Shown piece after piece: positions 17,675 to 26,100 of a stretch of 64,000 bases of DNA (positions within the stretch are counted from its first letter, which is position 1; each line of letters begins with the position of its first letter). The notes beneath the pieces are model-generated. The model saw only the letters and a list, made by a program, of their open reading frames with translations, had not been told where the DNA came from and ran no database searches. The position numbers were made by a program, and so were the translations under genes. Source of the DNA: Marinobacterium rhizophilum (GTDB lineage Bacteria > Pseudomonadota > Gammaproteobacteria > Pseudomonadales > Balneatricaceae); the NCBI RefSeq assembly GCF_024397915.1, contig NZ_CP073347.1, forward strand, positions 2,046,001 through 2,110,000. Direction: 5' to 3'.

Positions 17675-18628
17675 ATGCAAAGCCAGCTGGAACAATTAAA
17701 AGCCATCACCAGTGTCGTCGCAGATACCGGCGATATCGACGCCATTCGCCAGTTCAGACCCGTCGATGCCACCACCAACCCCTCCCTGCTGCTCAAGGCC
17801 GGACAGCACCCGGCCTATCGCCCCCTGCTGGAACAGGCCCGCGCCTGGGCCCAGAGCCTGGGCGGTGACAACCAGCAACAGCTCGGCAACATGACCGACA
17901 AACTGGCCGTCCTGATTGGGCTGGAAATTCTCAAGCTGGTACCCGGGCGCGTCTCTACCGAGGTTGATGCCCGCCTGTCCTTCGACACCGAAACCACCGT
18001 CGCCAGGGCTCACAGGCTCATACAGATGTACCAGGAAGCCGGCATCGACAAGGACCGCATCCTGATCAAGATTGCCTCCACCTGGGAAGGCATCCGGGCC
18101 GCCGAGAGACTGGAACGCGAGGGCATCAACTGCAACCTGACCCTGCTGTTCGGCTTCGCCCAGGCCCAGGCCTGCGCCGACGCTGGCGTCTACCTGATTT
18201 CACCCTTTGTTGGCCGCATCCTCGACTGGCACCGCAGCCAGCAGCCAGACGCTGACTTTAGCGGCGACAAGGATCCCGGCGTGGTCTCGGTGACGCGCAT
18301 TTACAACCACTACAAACAGCACGATTATGGCACCGTCGTCATGGGCGCGAGCTTTCGCAATACCGGTGAAATCCAGGCGCTGGCCGGTTGCGACCGCCTG
18401 ACCATCAGCCCGGCGCTGATGCAGGAACTGGACGCTACCCAGGCGCCCCTGGAACGGCGCCTGAGCCCGCAAACCGCCAGCAGCACCGACGCTCGTACGG
18501 CACTGCCTGAAAACAGCTATCGCTGGCAGATGAATGAAGACGCCATGGCAACGGAGAAACTGGCAGAAGGCATTCGCAACTTCGCCGCCGATCAGGTCAA
18601 GCTGGAAAAACTGCTGCTCGCACTCTAA
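17675..18628 (+). CDS. tal: Transaldolase
   Basis: The protein has 317 residues, TalB type. AAAGGACAC precedes the ATG. The Schiff-base lysine lies in RILIKIASTWEG, and the flanking DATTNPSLLLKA and NLTLLFGFAQAQACADAG segments are standard. The enzyme moves dihydroxyacetone units between sedoheptulose-7-phosphate and glyceraldehyde-3-phosphate in the pentose-phosphate pathway. No clear terminator follows on this strand. The next 150 bases lead into a candidate minus-strand small RNA. Confidence 0.97.
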   Translation: MQSQLEQLKAITSVVADTGDIDAIRQFRPVDATTNPSLLLKAGQHPAYRPLLEQARAWAQSLGGDNQQQLGNMTDKLAVLIGLEILKLVPGRVSTEVDARLSFDTETTVARAHRLIQMYQEAGIDKDRILIKIASTWEGIRAAERLEREGINCNLTLLFGFAQAQACADAGVYLISPFVGRILDWHRSQQPDADFSGDKDPGVVSVTRIYNHYKQHDYGTVVMGASFRNTGEIQALAGCDRLTISPALMQELDATQAPLERRLSPQTASSTDARTALPENSYRWQMNEDAMATEKLAEGIRNFAADQVKLEKLLLAL

Positions 18629-18783
18629 CGCAACCCGCCAGGAGCGGCGGCCATCGCTCTGCAAGGCGCCGGGGCATGCCAGCTCCAACAAAGAGACGCA
18701 CAGACAGCAATGGAGGAAACACAGGACAACAAGCTGCCCGAACGGGCCTAGTGACGATGTAAACCGGAATATCGGCTGAACGT

Positions 18784-18921
18784 AAAAAAGGGCTCTCAGG
18801 CATCCTGCCATCGAGCCCCGTACCCGGCCTCCCTGCCGGTCGCCTCCCTGATCCGAGAGAAGCGAGTAACCGAGTTTGCATCCCTTCCCTGCACCGCATC
18901 CTTGCGACCTCAGTCTACAGC
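18784..18921 (-). ncRNA. Candidate CsrA/RsmA-sequestering small RNA (CsrB/RsmY type)
   Basis: On the minus strand a promoter (TTGGAT at 18953-18948, 16 bases, TAGAAT at 18931-18926) starts an RNA of about 135 bases. It contains seven GGA motifs. Several are in hairpin loops: CGCA-AGGA-TGCG (18906-18895), TGCA around GGGAAGGGA (18893-18877), CCGGC-AGGGAG-GCCGG (18839-18824) and GGCA-GGA-TGCC (18809-18799). The last is enclosed by a GGGCTC/GAGCCC stem followed by six T (18789-18784), a rho-independent terminator. Length, GGA-in-loop repetition and terminator are the defining features of RsmY/RsmZ/CsrB RNAs. It contains no convincing reading frame. Confidence 0.7.
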
Positions 18922-18925
18922 AGCA

Positions 18926-18968
18926 ATTCTAGCGTTCTGGCGCCTGAATCCAATAGGCCAAATGCCTA
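18926..18968 (-). promoter_or_regulatory. Promoter and operator-like palindrome of the candidate Csr small RNA
   Basis: TTGGAT and TAGAAT are spaced by 16 bases. Directly against the -35 lies an inverted repeat TAGGC-N5-GCCTA (18954-18968). The known GacA site (TGTAAG-N6-CTTACA) is not present, so if the palindrome is an operator it belongs to another regulator or a diverged GacA-like protein. Confidence 0.5.
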
Positions 18969-18996
18969 AAAGCCCTCCAACGCCAGAAAACTCACG

Positions 18997-19482
18997 TCAG
19001 GGGTGGCACTCCAGCGTCGTCACCAGATCAACGAAAGCATCCCGGTTCGCCTCGTTCAGACTCATCAGCACCTTGTGGGCCTCGATAATACGATCCCGAA
19101 CCGCTGCATCAGACTCCTGCACGAACGGCAGGCGCTCGAGATCCACCAGGCTGGTGGGCATGGTCTCCAGCAACAGGAAGATTCGCTCAAAGCCCATGGT
19201 AAGCAGGATGCGCGTGACATCCTCGTTGGTCGACACCAGGGTCGGCGCCTCCAGGGACAGGCGACTCGCACCCACGGCGAGCTTGGCAATCAAGCCCAGG
19301 GAGGTGCTGTCGATGGTATCGGTTTCGGTCAGGTCCACCAGAATATGCTCGACGTTCCCGAGCGCCAATACCTGCTCGAGATGACGATCGAGTGTCGTGC
19401 AGAGCGTAAGCCGCACCTCACCCACAAATTTCAAGACGTAACTGCCGCCCTCTCGGGCAAAAAATATCGAGCCTTCACGCAT
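18997..19482 (-). CDS. STAS-domain anti-sigma-factor antagonist, HsbA-like
   Basis: The protein has 161 residues from ATG 19482 (the preceding TTG is less likely). A STAS fold covers about 1-100 with the phosphorylatable serine in DTIDSTSLG (S59), followed by a helical C-terminal extension as in HsbA of Pseudomonas. Such proteins are switched by dephosphorylation and bind an anti-sigma factor or a diguanylate cyclase. The start overlaps the end of the PP2C gene by eight bases, so kinase/phosphatase control is built into the operon. Immediately downstream is the candidate Csr-type RNA. Confidence 0.88.
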   Translation of the reverse strand: MREGSIFFAREGGSYVLKFVGEVRLTLCTTLDRHLEQVLALGNVEHILVDLTETDTIDSTSLGLIAKLAVGASRLSLEAPTLVSTNEDVTRILLTMGFERIFLLLETMPTSLVDLERLPFVQESDAAVRDRIIEAHKVLMSLNEANRDAFVDLVTTLECHP

Positions 19483-20650
19483 CAAGGGCGCCCCGGTACA
19501 AGGTCAAAATAGCAATATCATCCGGACAGCTGGCGGACCCCAGCACAGATTCCAGCAAATCGTCCGGCATTACCACACCCGCTGCGACCAGCTCGCGCAA
19601 GCGCTCTTCACGCTTGTCCAGCGAGCCTTCTTTAGCCATCACTTCCAGCACGCCATCCGAAAACAGCGTCAGTGAAAACGTATCCGCCAGATGCAGCTCA
19701 TGCTCATCGAAAAACGGTTCATCAAACAACCCCACCGGCATGCCCCGCCCGGTCAGAAAGCGCGCCTCGCCCCCCTGGTTCAGCACAGGCATGGGATGAT
19801 GACCACCCACGGCGTACTTGAGCGTCGAATTGCGCGCATCCAGAATCCCGGCAAAGATCGTGAAGTGCTTGCCAAGACCGGTATCGAGCAGCTCCCGGTT
19901 CAACACGTAGAGCGTCGAGGCTGGCGACAGCTCAGACAGCGGTGTGTCGCGCTGATGCGCCCGCAGCACACGATTGGTCATGTTCTTGAGCAGCACCGTG
20001 ACCAGCGCCGACGAGGCACCGTGCCCGGACACATCCGCCAGATAAAACAGCGTCAGGTGATCGTCCAGCGGCGCCACATCGACAAAGTCACCGCTGAGCA
20101 CCAGCGACGGCGTCAGATCATAGGCAAAACTGACCCCGCCGATGCTTTGCAGTTTCGCGGGGAGCAGATTCTGCTGTACCTGCTGGGCCGCCATCTGATC
20201 CTCGCGCAACTCATCAAGGCTGCGCTCCAGGCTTTCACGATAGCGATGCGCTGCCTCAAGCTGCGCGGCACGACTCAGCAGGCGCGACAACGTGGCAACA
20301 AACGCCTGTGCCTCATAATTCAGGCAGCGGTAGCTATAGATATCACTGGCGCCAGCACGCAGCCCGCTCAGCAGGTGCGCGGCATCCAGATCAGGCACCA
20401 GCGCCAGAACCGGCTTGGGGTGAAAGCGGATGCAGAGGTCATTCAGGGAACGCTCCGGCGGCAAGCGCTGCACATTGACCACTGCCAGCGAGAACTCGTA
20501 GTGCTCCAGCAAACTGTCGAGCGCCGCGGTATCGGATGCCTTGAGTATCTGAAGACGAAAAGCCTCGACCTGCTCACTTAATTCAAAGATCTGGTCGATA
20601 AGCTGAGTGTCGGACTCCACCAGCAGAATCCGGTGGCAGGGGTGACTCAT
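19475..20650 (-). CDS. Receiver-PP2C (SpoIIE) phosphatase, HsbR-like
   Basis: The protein has 391 residues from ATG 20650. The N-terminal 120 residues are a response-regulator fold, but the phospho-acceptor position reads asparagine (LAVVNVQR, N59) although the acidic pair near residues 12-14 remains; the conserved late lysine is also not seen. A short coiled linker (about 140-175) leads to a PP2C/SpoIIE domain with metal motifs LSGDFVDV, LADVSGHG, FSDGVLE and CPDDIAILTL all intact. It should dephosphorylate the STAS partner encoded next. Upstream lies mlaA, 80 bases away. Confidence 0.88.
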   Translation of the reverse strand: MSHPCHRILLVESDTQLIDQIFELSEQVEAFRLQILKASDTAALDSLLEHYEFSLAVVNVQRLPPERSLNDLCIRFHPKPVLALVPDLDAAHLLSGLRAGASDIYSYRCLNYEAQAFVATLSRLLSRAAQLEAAHRYRESLERSLDELREDQMAAQQVQQNLLPAKLQSIGGVSFAYDLTPSLVLSGDFVDVAPLDDHLTLFYLADVSGHGASSALVTVLLKNMTNRVLRAHQRDTPLSELSPASTLYVLNRELLDTGLGKHFTIFAGILDARNSTLKYAVGGHHPMPVLNQGGEARFLTGRGMPVGLFDEPFFDEHELHLADTFSLTLFSDGVLEVMAKEGSLDKREERLRELVAAGVVMPDDLLESVLGSASCPDDIAILTLYRGALDA

Positions 20651-20730
20651 AGAGTAGCCTGCAGTAGGAAAAGCCACATATTCATGAGCCTGCACACTAC
20701 GCCCATTGATCTGAAGTTGCAACGCAAAGA

Positions 20731-21435
20731 TCAGAAGTCCTGGGCATCGAAAGGCGCGTTTATTTGGCCATCATTTACCTGGTATTGCCGACGCTGCAGA
20801 TAGGCATCGCGAATGAACAGGTAGCGGTCGCCACTGACCAGCCCTTCGGACTTCAGCAGCTCGGCGCGGGTATCAATCAGGCGCAGCGCGTACAGGCTGT
20901 TTCGGGTTGGCACATGCTCGACTTCGCCCACCGGGTCCAGGTAGCTGTCCGGCACCAGCGCCACACCATCACGCACGGAACTGGGCCCGAACAGTGGTAG
21001 CACCAGGTAATTGCCACTGGGTACACCCCAGTAACCCAGCGTTTGACCGAAGTCTTCGTTGTGCTTTTCCAGCCCCAGCGGCGTTGCCAGATCCAGCACC
21101 CCGGCCAGACCAAAGGTGGTATTGAGCGTAATCCGGGCCACATCGCTGGCCGCATCATGCAATTTGAACTGCAGCGTATTATTGACCAGGGTGCGCACAT
21201 CCCCCAGGTTACCGAAGAAATTCGATACCCCCTGCTGCACCAGGTCCGGCGTAACGTACTGATAGCCCTGCGCAGCCGGCTTCAGGGCATAGCGATCCAG
21301 CACATCATTAAACTCGAACACCGTGCGGTTAAAACCTTCCCACGGGTCCGCCGAGGCGCCCTCACCCTGTTCGGCCGCGACCAGGGGCGCGCCGATCAAC
21401 GCAGTGCAGAGAATAGCGGCCTTGCTGAATGTCAT
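20731..21435 (-). CDS. mlaA: MlaA/VacJ family outer-membrane lipid-asymmetry protein
   Basis: The protein has 234 residues from ATG 21435, which has AAGGAAG upstream. The MlaA signature DPWEGFNRTVFEFNDVLD and later segments RITLNTTFGLAGVLD and DFGQTLGYWGVPSGNYLVLP are present. MlaA removes phospholipids from the outer leaflet of the outer membrane and passes them to MlaC. The N-terminus is a signal peptide with a likely type I cleavage after LVAA; no lipobox cysteine is visible, unlike the E. coli lipoprotein. No mla transporter genes are nearby. Confidence 0.93.
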   Translation of the reverse strand: MTFSKAAILCTALIGAPLVAAEQGEGASADPWEGFNRTVFEFNDVLDRYALKPAAQGYQYVTPDLVQQGVSNFFGNLGDVRTLVNNTLQFKLHDAASDVARITLNTTFGLAGVLDLATPLGLEKHNEDFGQTLGYWGVPSGNYLVLPLFGPSSVRDGVALVPDSYLDPVGEVEHVPTRNSLYALRLIDTRAELLKSEGLVSGDRYLFIRDAYLQRRQYQVNDGQINAPFDAQDF

Positions 21436-21566
21436 CGTCAATGCTTCCTTCACTAAACTCGATACCGTCAAATTATTCGCCCTTTATAGCATTTCGCACC
21501 TGCGCAAACCAGCAAACTGAACACCGGCAAAGCGCATCCAGCCCGCCAGACCCAAAGGCCAAACGC

Positions 21567-21591
21567 AAAAAGGGCCCCCTTGCGGGGGCCC
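21567..21591 (-). terminator. Rho-independent terminator of the porin gene
   Basis: An eight-base stem GGGCCCCC/GGGGGCCC with a four-base loop is followed by five T on the minus strand, 30 bases after the porin stop. Confidence 0.92.
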
Positions 21592-21620
21592 TTCTGTCAC
21601 AACCAATCACGCCAGGCGGA

Positions 21621-22604
21621 TTAGAAGTTGACGTAGTAGCTCAGAGTAACGGTGTCGAACTGCTCGCCGCCATCTTCATCCAGTACGGTGTAAGCTGCTT
21701 TCACGCCGGCTTTCTTGCCCAGCGCGTATTCAGCCTGTACGCCGTAAGCGTCTTCATCAGAAGAAGAGTCGTAATCGTTCTGACCGTAAACAGCCTTCAG
21801 CTTGGCGTTGCCAATCTTGTAAGTCGCAGCGACAGCATACATTTCGTCTTCGTCAGTGCCATCATCAGCCTGCTCGTAGGTCAAACCTAGAGCCAGATCG
21901 CCGATATTGTAGCCAGCACCAACAACCAGCAATTCACTATCGGAAGCACCACTATCGACCAGAGCAGTATCAACGTAGTTGCCATCGATTTCGGTGTAGC
22001 CCACGGACAGGCTCAGGTCCATGATGGAGTAGTTGAAGCCCAGCATCCAGGCATCAACATCTTCTTCAGTATCAGCATTTCCACCATCGACCATCAGCTG
22101 AACGTAGGCTTCGAAGCCGGCCATCATCGGCGTTACGTAAGCAACGGAGTTACCGATACGGTCGTTGTTCATGTAGTTGTTGCTGGCAGCCATCAGGATG
22201 TCGGTGTAGCCTTCACCGGCTTCGGTCAGGCGGTTCTGACGACCCACCTGCACGATACCGAAGTCGCCAACCAGGCCGACGTTGGCTTTACGCATGGTAA
22301 CGTCGCCTTTGACATTGCTACCATTACCGTCAGTCCCGACCAGATCGCCAAATTCATCTTCTTCGCTACCGTTGGCATCCAGGCGGAATTCGATCTGGTA
22401 AGTAGCTTTCACGCCATCCAGGTTTTCCAGGTCGGAAGAACCCTTAACACCGATTTCAGCCTTGTCGACATACAGGTTGGCATCGGAGTCTTCAGCGAAC
22501 TGCAGACGGGTATCAACGCTACCGTACAGAGTGGCGTCAGCCTGAGCGACGATCGGAGCAGTCATGGCACCGGCGATAGCCAGAGCGATCAGTGACTTTT
22601 TCAT
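21621..22604 (-). CDS. General (Gram-negative) porin
   Basis: The protein has 327 residues from ATG 22604, chosen over ATG 22610 because AAGGGGA is correctly spaced for it. The signal peptide (about 1-23, ending VAQA) is followed by ATLYGSVDTRLQF, the usual first strand, and the chain ends in LSYYVNF with the terminal phenylalanine needed for outer-membrane assembly. The mature part is rich in Asp, Glu, Gly and Tyr. It is a beta-barrel of the porin_4/OmpC-like group. Codon use is AT-richer than its neighbours, as usual for highly expressed porins. It has its own terminator. Confidence 0.93.
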   Translation of the reverse strand: MKKSLIALAIAGAMTAPIVAQADATLYGSVDTRLQFAEDSDANLYVDKAEIGVKGSSDLENLDGVKATYQIEFRLDANGSEEDEFGDLVGTDGNGSNVKGDVTMRKANVGLVGDFGIVQVGRQNRLTEAGEGYTDILMAASNNYMNNDRIGNSVAYVTPMMAGFEAYVQLMVDGGNADTEEDVDAWMLGFNYSIMDLSLSVGYTEIDGNYVDTALVDSGASDSELLVVGAGYNIGDLALGLTYEQADDGTDEDEMYAVAATYKIGNAKLKAVYGQNDYDSSSDEDAYGVQAEYALGKKAGVKAAYTVLDEDGGEQFDTVTLSYYVNF

Positions 22605-22610
22605 CAACAT

Positions 22611-23190
22611 TCCCCTTCAATGATTCAACTTACTAGTTGTGTACTCTAGTTTTTCTTAGTGCACCGAAGTGCTTCTAGGAAAGTACTATAAATCCTAAAT
22701 ATTTCAAACCAGTGAAAGTACTTTTTTGCTTTCTTTTCCCTTCAGCCTGGCCACTTTTTATAGCTGCGCACGCATTGCAACTAAAGGTTAAGTGCTCCCG
22801 TACCTCTTTTCAGCCTTGCCGGACTTCCTGCTGTACGTGCCGCTTTTTCAAAAAGCACATCCCCCCAGGAGTCCCTTACAACCACTTCGCAATAGCCAAA
22901 CCGCAGGCATTACAGCATACCCGCCAGCGGCACGCAAGCCTGCCCGATGCCCCAGCCCCGGTCATTACCAACCCGCCTGACATCGGGCCTCCCCCTTGCA
23001 TTTAATCCGACCCGGCGCCCAGGCATTCACCTAATAAAACATCGACGCTGTTACTGCACCCAGCCGAAACAAACCACATTAAGCCCGGCCTGCCAACGTC
23101 GCCTTGAGGCGCTTTTCTGGGTATCCAGCGCGATAATAAAGATGCCGGACACAGGCATTTATCTACCCGTTTGTTCGCAGAGCCAGCAAA
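22611..23190. other. 580-base intergenic region upstream of the porin
   Basis: No gene is supported. The first 120 bases are AT-rich and must hold the porin promoter on the minus strand. They contain a direct repeat AGTACTTTC (minus strand), 36 bases apart, and TATAGT as a possible -10. The remainder shows no ORF with coding character, no stable RNA and no repeat I could recognise, except a terminator for hrpA at its end. Confidence 0.6.
23132..23163 (-). terminator. Probable terminator of hrpA
   Basis: On the minus strand GATAAATGCC and GGCATCTTTATTATC form a stem around a seven-base loop, with a T-rich tail, 28 bases after the hrpA stop. Confidence 0.5.
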
Positions 23191-26100
23191 TCAGGCCTGC
23201 AATTGGCGCCACTGCTGCTGCAGGCGCTTGTCCGATACCGCCACCTGGGTGCCCAGCCCCTGGGCAAACAGGGATACGCGGTATTCCTCCAGCATCCAGC
23301 GAAACTCTTCGAGCGCCGGATCAAACACGCCCTGCGTCAGGTTTTTATCACGCAGACCTTTATAACGCTGCCAATACTGTTGCAACTGATCAGATAATAA
23401 CCGTTCCCGATTAAGGTCCCGCTGGTACTTTTCCAGCCGCTTCTGTATTGCCTGGAGATACCGGGGGTAATGCTGCAGTTGCGCCCAGGGTGTAGTCAGC
23501 AGATATTCAGTTTTAATAAGTTCCGACAGCTGGCTTTTTATATCATTTAGCACTGTCACCGCCTGCAACGGGATGTTTCCACCCAGTGGCTTGCGTACCT
23601 GGTGATAATCGCGGTGGCAGTCGCGCACAAACTGGGCGAGCTGAACAACCTTTTCCCACAGGTCTGCCCGCGCCTGCTCCAGCCGGATTCGATATTCCGT
23701 TTCCGTGCGTGGCAAGGACTCATCCAGCTGCATCAATTGCATCAGCGCCTGCATCAGGATGGCATCCGTCAGCCGCGCCTTGTCAAACTGGGCACCGCCG
23801 TACAGCAGGGCCTCGTTCAGGTGCGGCATTTCACGCCTGGCGTAACGCACCGGGGCCGCCAGCTCCAGCATGGCCAGGCGTGCAATCCCCAGGCGCGACT
23901 CGGCCTGTGCCTGATCAGGGGATGCACAGACATGCAGCTCAACGCTGCTGCCACAGTCGCGCAGGCCCGGATAAGCCGCCAGCCGGATACCCCCGGCCTG
24001 GCGCAGCTCCACGGACTCGGGCAAATCGCCGAAGTCCCAGCTCAGCAAGCCACTGCGCCCCCAGCTGTCCCCCGGCCCTTCACGCAATGCCGCCTCAGCC
24101 TGTTTGCCAAACTGGCTCGACAGGGTTTCCAGGTCCCGCCCGACCCCGAGCTGCTTGCCTTTGGCGTCCAGCAAGCGGATGTTCATGCGCAAATGCTCAT
24201 CCAGCTCCACCGCCCGCAGTTCGGCGGGATCCACCCGCGTGCCGGTTTTGCGGCGCAAAAACAGGCTCAGCGCCTCGTACAGGTCGCCATCCGCAAACAC
24301 TACCTGCTCGGTGAAGGCACGCACATAGTCAGGAATGGGCACAAAGTGCTTGCGCTGCTGCTTGGGCAAGCCCTTCAGAATGGCAATGCACTTGCCCTCC
24401 AGCATCCCTGGCACGAGCCAGTCCGGCCGGCGTGGCGTTACCGTGTTCAACAGTGCCAGCGGCAGGTCCAGCGTCACGCCATCGCTGTCGGTACCGGGTT
24501 CGAACTGGTAATTCAGCTGCAGGTCGACGGTATCGAGTCGCATCCGCGGCGGATAGTCCCGCGCCGTGACATGGGCGGCCGAGCGCTGCAGTACATCCGC
24601 CTCGGTAAAAAACAGCAGCTGGGGATTCTGCTTTTCGGCACCCTTGCGCCAGTGTTCGAAGCCCGCGCCATTGACGATATCCGCGCCACCGTGCTCCGCC
24701 AGGCGCCGGGCATAAAAATCGAACAGGCTGTCTTCATCCACCAGCAGGTCGCGACGGCGACTTTTGGCTTCCAGCGCCTCCACCCCCTCGAGCAACTGGC
24801 GGTTGTGACTGAAGTACTTCGCCTGGGTCTGGTACTCCCCCTCCACCAGCGCACTGCGAATGAATATTTCATGACAGGCCTCGGGATCGATAGGGCCGTA
24901 GTGCACCTTGCGCCGCGGCACGATGATCAGCCCAAACAGCGTAACCTGCTCACTGGCGACCACCTGGGCACGTTTTTTCTCCCAATGCGGCTCAAGATAG
25001 CTGCGCTTCACCAGGTGCCCGGCCAGCGGCTCGACCCATTCGGGCTTGATCGCCGCATTCATGCGGGCAAACAGGCGCGAGGTTTCGACCATTTCCGCCG
25101 ACATCACCCATTTGGGTGCCTTCTTGAACAGGGTGGACGCCGGAAACAGGTGGAAGCGGCGGTTACGCGCCCCCAGGTATTCCCGATTTTCCTGCCGCAT
25201 GCCGATCTGGCTCAGCAAGCCGGCGAGCAGGGACCTGTGCAACGGCTCGTATTCCGCAGGCTTGGTATTTTCGCTCAACTTCAATTGTCGACTGATAAGA
25301 TGAAGCTGGCGGTGCACATCGCGCCACTCGCGCATGCGCAGGAACGACAGGAAGTGCTTCTGGCAGTATTTGCGCAGCTGGTTCTGACTCAGTGCCTGGC
25401 GCTGCTCTTCATACAGGTTCCACAGGTTGAGCATGGTCAGGAAATCCGACTCGTCGTCCGCGTACTCGCGGTGCTTTTCATCCGCGGCCTGCTGCTTGTC
25501 CAGCGGGCGTTCGCGCGGGTCCTGGCTGCTCAGCGCACTGGCCACCACCAGCACCTCGCGCAGGGCGTTCTGCCTGGCCCCCTCCAGCACCATGCGGCCG
25601 ATGCGCGGATCCACCGGCAGTTGCGCCAGCTGCCGCCCGAGTGGCGTCATGCCGCGGGCAGTATCCACCGCGCCGAGTTCTTCGAGCAGCTTGAAACCGT
25701 CATTAATAAAGCGGCTGTCCGGCGGGTCTATAAAGGGAAAGTCGGCGATATCACCCAGGCGCAGGCTGAGCATCTGCAGGATCACCGCCGCGAGATTCGT
25801 GCGGCGAATCTCCGCGTCGGTAAAGCGCGGACGCGCCTCGAAGTCCTCTTCAGAGTAAAGCCGAATGCAGACACCTTCCGAAATACGCCCGCAGCGCCCC
25901 ATGCGCTGATTGGCACTGGCCTGGGACACCGCCTCGATCGGCAGACGCTGTACCTTGGCCCGGTAGCTGTAACGGGAGATTCGCGCCTGTCCGGGGTCGA
26001 TCACATAACCGATGCCCGGCACCGTGACCGAGGTTTCCGCCACGTTGGTGGCCAGCACGATACGCCGGCCGGCACCGCGTTGCGCCTGGAAGACCCGGTT

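Noticed and set aside
18703..18750. Short frame MEETQDNKLPERA and a GCCCG/CGGGC hairpin after tal
   Set aside because: Thirteen codons only, and the hairpin lacks a T-run.
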